This document shows positions 1 through 4,183 of a DNA stretch of 5,431 nucleotides, piece after piece. The translations under genes and the position numbers were made by a program. Each line of letters begins with the position of its first letter. The stretch's first letter is position 1. Below the pieces are notes generated by a model, which did no database searches, had not been told where the DNA came from, and worked only from the letters and a program-made list of their open reading frames with translations. The DNA comes from Iamia sp035575815 (lineage in GTDB: Bacteria; Actinomycetota; Acidimicrobiia; Acidimicrobiales; Iamiaceae). The stretch lies in assembly GCF_035575815.1 (NCBI RefSeq), contig NZ_DATLXO010000202.1:1-5431 (forward strand), written 5' to 3'.

Positions 1-37
1 TCGGCGGCGCGACGAGGGCGGAGCGAGACGAGGTCAT
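1..37 (-). CDS. 5' end of the next dcw-cluster gene, probably FtsL-like (partial)
   Basis: An ATG at 37-35 overlaps the rsmH stop codon in the classic ATGA arrangement, and the frame stays open to the window edge, giving MTSSRSALVAPP. Such four-base overlaps usually mean translational coupling within an operon. In most bacteria the gene after mraZ-rsmH encodes the small bitopic division protein FtsL, whose sequence is poorly conserved and whose N-terminus is a short cytoplasmic tail. Twelve residues cannot identify the product, so the FtsL assignment rests on position only. The start has no separate strong Shine-Dalgarno sequence because it lies inside the GC-rich, proline-coding 3' end of rsmH, which fits coupling. 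Confidence 0.45.
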   Translation of the reverse strand, partial: MTSSRSALVAPP

Positions 38-1041
38 GGCGGCGGCGGCGACGGGCGGCCCGGGCCGGTGGCCTCTGCGTGCAGGGTCTCCACGGCGCGC
101 AGGCGGGCACTGGTGGCGCGGGGGTTGGTCGCCGCCTCCGCCGCCTCCGCGACCCAGGGCTTGCGCTGCAGGAGGCGGGCCGTGGGCGTCGCCCCGCACA
201 CGCACGGCAGCCCCGGAGGGCAGCTGCAATCCCCCTCGGCGGCGGTGCGGAAGCGGGTCTTGACCATGCGGTCCTCGACGGAGTGGAAGGCGATCACGGC
301 CATCCGCCCGCCGGGGACCAGGGCGGCCAGCCCGGCGTCGAGGGTCCGGTCGAGGGTGGCGATCTCGTCGTTGACCAGGATGCGCAGGCTCTGGAACACC
401 CGCTTGGCCGGGTCGCCGCGGCGCCGGCGGGCGGCGGGCACCGACGAGCGCACGACCTCGGCCAGCGCCGCGGTGGTGCGGGGCTGAGCGTCGATCACGG
501 CGCGGGAGATGCGGCGGGCGTGGGGCTCGTCGCCGAGGTCGCGGAGGGCCCGGCACAAGGTGTCCTCGTCCATGTCGGCGATGAGGTCGGCCGCGGTGGC
601 ACCCCGGCCCTGGTCCATCCGCATGTCGAGGGGGCCGTCGCGGTCGGAGCGGTAGCTGAAGCCCCGCTCGGCCTGGTCGATCTGCGGCGAGGACACGCCC
701 AGGTCGGCGAGCATGGCGGTGACGTCGGTGACACCGAGGTGGCCCAGCACCGATGCCAGCTCGTCGGACCGGGCGTGGTGCAGCGTGACCCGGTCGCCGA
801 AGCGGCGGAGTCGGGGGCGGGCCACGGCCAGGGCCTCGGGGTCGCGGTCGATGCCCAGCAGGGTCAGCTCGGGGTGGGCGTCGAGCAGCATCTCGGCGTG
901 GCCGCCGAGGCCCAGGGTGAGATCGACGTAGGTGCCGGGCAGCACGCCCTCGAAGACGGTCGCGACGGCGCCGGCGAGCACCGGCACGTGGGCCCGGTGA
1001 GCCGGGGCCGGGGGGTTGGGATCGGCCATGGCGAGCACCAT
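34..1041 (-). CDS. rsmH: 16S rRNA (cytosine(1402)-N(4))-methyltransferase RsmH (MraW)
   Basis: RsmH transfers a methyl group from S-adenosylmethionine to N4 of C1402 in 16S rRNA, in the decoding centre of the small subunit. The 335-residue protein carries the full set of family motifs: HVPVL (18-22), the SAM-binding glycine loop DLTLGLGGH (40-48), GIDRD (63-67), ADLGVSS (112-118), GFSYRSDRDGPLDMRMD (127-143), FQSLRILVNDE (216-226), HSVEDRMVK (253-261) and a C-terminal NPRATSARLRA (307-317). A CxC-x5-CxC cluster (C272, C274, C280, C282) is also seen in many family members. Length is normal; the proline-rich tail (about 327-335) is unconserved. The ATG at 1041 is preferred over the in-frame ATG at 1029 because only the first has a good ribosome binding site. 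It lies 14 nt after mraZ and overlaps the next gene by ATGA, so it is in one operon with both. Identification is essentially certain. Confidence 0.97.
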   Translation of the reverse strand: MVLAMADPNPPAPAHRAHVPVLAGAVATVFEGVLPGTYVDLTLGLGGHAEMLLDAHPELTLLGIDRDPEALAVARPRLRRFGDRVTLHHARSDELASVLGHLGVTDVTAMLADLGVSSPQIDQAERGFSYRSDRDGPLDMRMDQGRGATAADLIADMDEDTLCRALRDLGDEPHARRISRAVIDAQPRTTAALAEVVRSSVPAARRRRGDPAKRVFQSLRILVNDEIATLDRTLDAGLAALVPGGRMAVIAFHSVEDRMVKTRFRTAAEGDCSCPPGLPCVCGATPTARLLQRKPWVAEAAEAATNPRATSARLRAVETLHAEATGPGRPSPPPP

Positions 1042-1055
1042 CTCTCTCTCCCCCC
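1042..1055 (-). promoter_or_regulatory. Ribosome binding site of rsmH
   Basis: The whole 14-nt gap between the mraZ stop (TGA, 1058-1056) and the rsmH ATG is a purine run, GGGGGGAGAGAGAG. A GGGGAG core (1053-1048) sits 6 nt before the start codon. This decides the start at 1041, since the alternative ATG at 1029 has no purine-rich leader, and it places the signal where ribosomes finishing mraZ would reinitiate. Confidence 0.75.
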
Positions 1056-1589
1056 TCAGCTCTCGAGCTCAGGGATGTACGTGGCTTGGACCACGGCGAG
1101 GGTGGCGAGGTGGTCGGTGCGGTCGTCGAGCTCGTCGGAGGTGACCAGCCCGGGCCAGAGCTCGATGCGGCGCCCGTAGCCCTGAAAGCGCACCTCGTTG
1201 GTGATGCCGACCTGGGACCGGATCTCCTCGGGGAGCACGAGGCGCCCCTGCACGTCGAGCTTGAAGTCGACCGTCGAGCTCCAGAGGGTGCGCAGGATGC
1301 CCTCGATGTCGGGCTCGTCCTGATCGGCGAGGCGCCGGGCGACGTGGGTGCGGTAGACGTCGAACTCCGGCGGGGCCATGGCCGCCAGGCAGATGTTCTT
1401 CCACGGGGTCAGCAGACCACCCTCGGCGGCGAACGACGTCCGGAAGGCGGCGGGCATCACCACCCTTGACTTGGTGTCGATGCCGTTGGTGTAGCGACCG
1501 CACAGGCGGGTCGGGCCGGCCGTCGGCGTCCCCTCGAGCGAGGAGGCACCGCGCGCTTCGTCCTCGATCTCCGTACCGGTCTGCCCCAT
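1056..1589 (-). CDS. mraZ: Transcriptional regulator / cell division protein MraZ
   Basis: MraZ is the DNA-binding protein that begins most dcw clusters; it oligomerises into a ring and in several bacteria represses its own operon. Two tandem SpoVT/AbrB-like MraZ half-domains are visible in the 177-residue product: GRYTNGIDTKSRVVMPAAFR (31-50) and FKLDVQGRLVLPEEIR (109-124), each matching the D-x-K/Q-G/S-R-x-x-x-P pattern, followed by a normal C-terminal half ending YIPELES. Usual MraZ proteins are about 140-150 residues and start a few residues before the first motif; here about 28 hydrophilic residues precede it, with no internal ATG, GTG or TTG that would give the standard start. The frame is open from a TTG at 1625, but that TTG is the -35 hexamer of the likely promoter, so I choose the ATG at 1589. 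The first motif has Ser where the family normally has Gly (DTKSR). rsmH follows after 14 nt. Confidence 0.93.
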   Translation of the reverse strand: MGQTGTEIEDEARGASSLEGTPTAGPTRLCGRYTNGIDTKSRVVMPAAFRTSFAAEGGLLTPWKNICLAAMAPPEFDVYRTHVARRLADQDEPDIEGILRTLWSSTVDFKLDVQGRLVLPEEIRSQVGITNEVRFQGYGRRIELWPGLVTSDELDDRTDHLATLAVVQATYIPELES

Positions 1590-1596
1590 GCCGCTG

Positions 1597-1625
1597 AACC
1601 TACGCCCCCTCAGGTGGTCAGTCAA
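1597..1625 (-). promoter_or_regulatory. Putative mraZ (dcw operon) promoter, leaderless geometry
   Basis: On the minus strand a -35 hexamer TTGACT (1625-1620; 5 of 6 to TTGACA) is followed by exactly 17 nt and a -10 hexamer TAGGTT (1602-1597; fits the actinobacterial TANNNT pattern). Seven bases (CAGCGGC) separate the -10 box from the ATG at 1589, so transcription would start at or one base before the start codon and give a leaderless mRNA, which is common in Actinomycetota. No good Shine-Dalgarno is needed or clearly present. This is the best promoter match I see in the window; it is read by eye and not tested. Confidence 0.6.
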
Positions 1626-1708
1626 CCCACTTCGATGCTCGTTTCAGGGCAAATCTTCCACTGCACCAACGTGAGCCGACATGGGCACGCCGACGGTCGA
1701 GGCGGGGC

Positions 1709-1727
1709 GCCGGACTCTCAGTCCGGC
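1709..1727. repeat. Perfect 8-bp hairpin at the lplA-like stop codon
   Basis: GCCGGACT-CTC-AGTCCGGC is a perfect inverted repeat with a 3-nt loop, and the stop codon of the lipoate ligase-like gene (1720-1718) lies at the loop edge. Its position, just after the metabolic pair and about 85 nt before the mraZ promoter, would suit transcription termination or 3'-end protection. There is no T-tract on either side, so it is not a canonical intrinsic terminator. Confidence 0.5.
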
Positions 1728-2398
1728 AAGGAGGAGAGGAAGGCCTCGACGAGGGCGTCCGCGGGGACGGTCACCGCCGCGGCGCGACCGAGGAGGTCGC
1801 GGCGGCCCCGGGACCGCTCGCCCGGCTCCAGGTGGAGCAGGGTGAGGAGGACCGACGGATCCCACACCAGGGGCACCGCGCACTGGAAGCGAGCGCCGTG
1901 GCGGGTGCGCCGCTGCGCGATGCCGACCACCTTGTGACCGTGCCGGGTCACCTCGCCGGGGCCCAGGCCTCCGAAGCAGACGAGGCGGGACCACGGCGTC
2001 GACACCAGTGCTCCCCGGTGGACCGCGGCGCCGGTCACCCCGACCCGGTGGAGCGCCGTGGCCCACGCCTCACCGACCCAGGCGAAGGCGCGCGCCACGT
2101 CGTCGTCCCAGAGGCGGTCACCGGGAGGCACCACCACATCGACCCACACCACCCCACCTGGCTCCACCAGCACCGCCCCCCCGCCGCTCCGACGGCGCAC
2201 CACCGCCACGCCGGCGGCGTCGGCGGCGCCGCGGTCGACGGCCTCGAGGGGCTGGGTGCTGCCGAGCACCACGGCCGGCCCGGTCACCTCGTGGACCCAC
2301 ACCCGGCGAGCGACCCTCGACGGCAGCTCGCGCCCGTGGAAGGCGGCGGCGGTGCCGGTGAGGTGCTGGACCGCCCACCCCCCACCAGGCGAGGTCAC
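1718..2398 (-). CDS. Lipoate-protein ligase A family protein (BPL/LplA/LipB fold)
   Basis: Family members activate lipoate (or octanoate) with ATP or move it onto a lysine of acceptor domains in 2-oxoacid dehydrogenases and the glycine cleavage H protein, in the cytoplasm. In the 226-residue product I see the lipoyl/nucleotide-binding loop RRRSGGGAV (68-76; family RRxTGGGAV), a glycine-rich segment CFGGLGPGEV (141-150), and the catalytic-lysine motif HKVVGIAQRR (155-164, K156), followed by a GARFQCAVPLVWD strand (168-180). The protein is a single catalytic domain, shorter than E. coli LplA (about 338 residues) and without its C-terminal accessory domain. The GTG start at 2398 overlaps the menC stop as GTGA, and no strong ribosome binding site precedes it, so translation is probably coupled to menC; the frame is open further upstream only as a shadow of menC. 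Substrate (lipoate, octanoate or less likely biotin) cannot be decided from the sequence. Confidence 0.75.
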   Translation of the reverse strand: MTSPGGGWAVQHLTGTAAAFHGRELPSRVARRVWVHEVTGPAVVLGSTQPLEAVDRGAADAAGVAVVRRRSGGGAVLVEPGGVVWVDVVVPPGDRLWDDDVARAFAWVGEAWATALHRVGVTGAAVHRGALVSTPWSRLVCFGGLGPGEVTRHGHKVVGIAQRRTRHGARFQCAVPLVWDPSVLLTLLHLEPGERSRGRRDLLGRAAAVTVPADALVEAFLSSLPD

Positions 2399-3507
2399 CC
2401 GAGGTCCGGGGCGGGCGATCGCCCGTCGAGGCGCCAGCGGTCGACCTCGAGTGCATCGATGAGCTCCGCGTCGGGCTCCGGGGCCAGGCCGGGCCCGGCC
2501 GGCACCGCCACCATGCCGTCCGCGTCGGGCCGCACCGGGGCGACCACGTCGGCCGCGTACAGCAGCTGGGTCGGGCCGACCAGAGCCGGACCGGTCACCT
2601 CGGGGCGGGCGGCGACGACGCGGGCCGCCGCCCGTCCGAGACCGCTCTCGAGCATCCCCCCGGCGTGCACTTGCCAGCCCTGGCGAGCGGCGTGGGCCGC
2701 GACCTCGACCGCCGCCTCCACGCCGCCCAGGCGGGCCGCCTTGACCGTGAGCATGCGGCCGGCGCCGAGGGCGATGGCGGCCTCGAGGTCGCCCCTCGTC
2801 GCGACGGCCTCGTCGAGCGCCACCGGCGCGGTGAGGGCGGTGGCGGCTCGGGCCCCGCCCACGAGGTCGTCGGCGGGCAGGGGCTGCTCGATGAAGGCGG
2901 GACCGAGGGCATCGACGGCGGCGAGCTCGTCCCCGTCGGCCGCCGAGAAGCTGCCGTTGGCATCGACGGCCACCGCGACGGTGGGGTGGTCCCGCCGCAC
3001 GGCGGCGAGGGGGGCGACGGCCCAGCCGGGTCGGATCTTCAGCACGAGGAGGGCCGCCCCGGCGGCGACGGCGCGCTCCGCGGCCGCCGCCAGCGCATCC
3101 AGGTCGTCGACGAGGCCCACGGCCACGCCGAAGCGCACCCGGTCGGCCAGGGGCCCGAGAGCGGCGGCCGGGCCCTCCCCCATCTGTCGGAGTCGCAGGT
3201 CGAGCAGTGCGTCGCGCACCGCCCCCGACGCCATCGGGTGCCCGACGACGCCGACGGGGCCCCGTGGGGCCACCACCTGGGGGACGAGTATGCGCTGGAG
3301 GACCCACCAGGCGCCGTCGGTCCACTCCGAGCTGTACCCGGGGGCGGCGAGGGTCGGGCACTCGCCCCAGCCGGTGGTGCCGTCGGCGTCGACGACGGCC
3401 ACGAGGATCACCTCGCGGGTGTCCTCCCGGCCGTGGGCGGCGACGTGGGGGGCGCGCAACGGAAGTCGCACCCGGTGCAGGACGACCTCGGCCACCTGCG
3501 GCGTCAT
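2395..3507 (-). CDS. menC: Enolase-superfamily enzyme, probable o-succinylbenzoate synthase
   Basis: MenC dehydrates SHCHC to o-succinylbenzoate in menaquinone synthesis, in the cytoplasm; close relatives racemise N-succinylamino acids. The 370-residue product has the N-terminal capping region (about 1-125; includes TGWGECPTLAAPGYSSEW, 45-62) and the barrel with acid/base lysine K157 in VLKIRPGW, metal ligands D182 (VDANGSF), E207 (IEQPL) and D232 (LDEA), the second lysine K256 (TVKAARLGG) and the loop GGMLESGLGRA (283-293). These match the promiscuous OSBS/NSAR type (as in Amycolatopsis) more than E. coli MenC. The first Lys of the usual KxK is Val155. The ATG at 3507 is chosen because GAGGTGG lies 8 nt upstream; the frame also opens at 3564, but the extra 19 residues look non-conserved. 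No other men genes are in view, so an N-succinylamino acid racemase or other muconate-lactonising-type activity remains possible. Confidence 0.75.
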   Translation of the reverse strand: MTPQVAEVVLHRVRLPLRAPHVAAHGREDTREVILVAVVDADGTTGWGECPTLAAPGYSSEWTDGAWWVLQRILVPQVVAPRGPVGVVGHPMASGAVRDALLDLRLRQMGEGPAAALGPLADRVRFGVAVGLVDDLDALAAAAERAVAAGAALLVLKIRPGWAVAPLAAVRRDHPTVAVAVDANGSFSAADGDELAAVDALGPAFIEQPLPADDLVGGARAATALTAPVALDEAVATRGDLEAAIALGAGRMLTVKAARLGGVEAAVEVAAHAARQGWQVHAGGMLESGLGRAAARVVAARPEVTGPALVGPTQLLYAADVVAPVRPDADGMVAVPAGPGLAPEPDAELIDALEVDRWRLDGRSPAPDLG

Positions 3508-3514
3508 CGGTGCA

Positions 3515-3521
3515 CCACCTC
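3515..3521 (-). promoter_or_regulatory. Ribosome binding site of menC
   Basis: GAGGTGG on the minus strand lies 7-8 nt before the ATG at 3507 and fixes that start over the upstream in-frame codon at 3564. The SD overlaps a small palindrome, GGTGCACC (3509-3516), which may be chance. Confidence 0.6.
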
Positions 3522-3570
3522 GTCGTGGGACACGTCTAGCCTTGGACCCATCGCCGGGCACCAATGAGCG

Positions 3571-3627
3571 CTGACGGCTCCGCCGTCAGAGAGCCCGTGC
3601 TTCCTGGTTCGCTCGCTCCGCTCGCTC
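3571..3627 (-). repeat. Putative dispersed repeat: GAGCGAGCG tandem plus hairpin
   Basis: Just after, and partly overlapping, the HNH stop codon the minus strand reads two exact copies of GAGCGAGCG (3627-3619 and 3618-3610), a short AACCAGGAAGCACGGGC spacer, and a perfect 8-bp hairpin CTGACGGC-GGA-GCCGTCAG (3589-3571). Translated in the wrong frame it gives a 'SERSERTRKHGLSDGGAVS'-type peptide; I recall similar peptides at the mis-called ends of many actinobacterial proteins, which suggests an intergenic repeat family, but I cannot count copies here. It could also serve as a 3'-end hairpin for the HNH transcript; no T-tract follows the stem. Confidence 0.5.
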
Positions 3628-4120
3628 ACGCGACCTGCAGGTAGGGCTGCCAGAGGGCGGGCACGGCCCCGACGGCGGTGATCACCCAGAGCGACCGGCG
3701 AGGGGGCGCCGGCCGGGTGCGCAGGTGGAGCCCGGAGTCGGGCAGGAGCCGGTTGCCCTTGCGGAGGTTGCACGGGCGGCAGGCCGCCACCACGTTCTCC
3801 CAGGTGTGGTCGCCGCCCCGGCTCCGGGGCCGGACGTGGTCGATGGTCTCGGCCCGCGACCCGCAGTACTGGCAGCTGTGGGCGTCGCGGGCGAGCACGC
3901 CGCGCCGGCTGATGGTGAGGTGGCGCTGGTAGGGCACCTTCACGAGGGTGCGGAGCCGGACCACCGAGGGCACGGCCAGCGCCAAGCGCTCGGAGTGCAG
4001 CACCTCGTCGGTGTCGTGGACGATGTCGGCCCGTTCGGTGAGCACCAGGACCGCGGCGCGCCGGCCGGTGACCACGCTCAACGGCTCGTAGGTGACGTTG
4101 AGCACCAGCGCCCTGACCAT
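3626..4120 (-). CDS. HNH endonuclease family protein
   Basis: This 164-residue protein belongs to the widespread actinobacterial/cyanobacterial HNH group whose cellular role is not established. The N-terminal part is the family-typical ALVLNVTYEPLSVVTGRRA (4-22) and PSVVRLRTLVKVPYQR (51-66). The HNH module follows: zinc-type CQYC (C83, C86), IDHVRPRSRGG (93-103, with D94-H95 as the first catalytic pair), WENVVAAC (107-114), CRPCN (114-118) and RKGNR (120-124). All expected metal- and DNA-contacting residues are present, so it looks intact. The ATG at 4120 is preceded by a -10-like TAAAGT seven bases away, suggesting a leaderless message; a GGAGAGG at 4140-4134 is 13 nt from the ATG, rather far for a Shine-Dalgarno. 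The stop codon is contained in a tandem repeat that runs into the next gap. No toxin partner, methylase or other defence gene is adjacent, so a restriction role is not supported. Confidence 0.92.
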   Translation of the reverse strand: MVRALVLNVTYEPLSVVTGRRAAVLVLTERADIVHDTDEVLHSERLALAVPSVVRLRTLVKVPYQRHLTISRRGVLARDAHSCQYCGSRAETIDHVRPRSRGGDHTWENVVAACRPCNLRKGNRLLPDSGLHLRTRPAPPRRSLWVITAVGAVPALWQPYLQVA

Positions 4121-4127
4121 CCTGGGG

Positions 4128-4133
4128 ACTTTA
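4128..4133 (-). promoter_or_regulatory. Putative -10 box of the HNH gene (leaderless geometry)
   Basis: TAAAGT (minus strand) fits TANNNT and is separated from the ATG at 4120 by seven bases (CCCCAGG), the same spacing as at mraZ. The -35 region 17 nt upstream (GCCTCA) is poor, which is tolerated in actinobacterial promoters. It lies in the 63-nt gap after the surface-protein gene, so the HNH gene may have its own promoter. Confidence 0.4.
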
Positions 4134-4183
4134 CCTCTCCTCCGCCGGTCTGAGGCAGCGATTGGTGGCGGCCGGAGGGCGTG

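Noticed and set aside
1695..1760. tRNA-like anticodon arm (CCGGA-CTCTCAG-TCCGG, could read as a CUC anticodon)
   Set aside because: No T-arm consensus (GGTTCGA), acceptor stem or D-arm is found around it; it is just the hairpin at the ligase stop codon.
1718..3361. A 547-residue fused minus-strand frame containing the lipoate ligase-like domain
   Set aside because: Its first 320 residues are an Arg-rich shadow of menC in another frame; the ligase homology begins right after the GTG at 2398 that overlaps the menC stop.
3508..3565. Promoter for menC (TTGGTG ... TAGACG)
   Set aside because: The spacing is 20 nt and TAGACG lacks the final T of TANNNT; too weak to annotate, so menC may depend on upstream transcription.
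79..3574. Long open frames on the plus strand (for example 79-1179 and 1832-3574)
   Set aside because: They lie opposite rsmH, menC and the ligase gene, have no recognisable motifs, are dominated by Arg/Gly/Ala/Pro, and are the expected antisense openness of GC-rich coding DNA.
3626..4120. HNH gene as part of a restriction, homing or defence system
   Set aside because: No methyltransferase, ATPase, intron or phage gene is nearby in the window; the protein fits a widespread chromosomal HNH family of unknown role.
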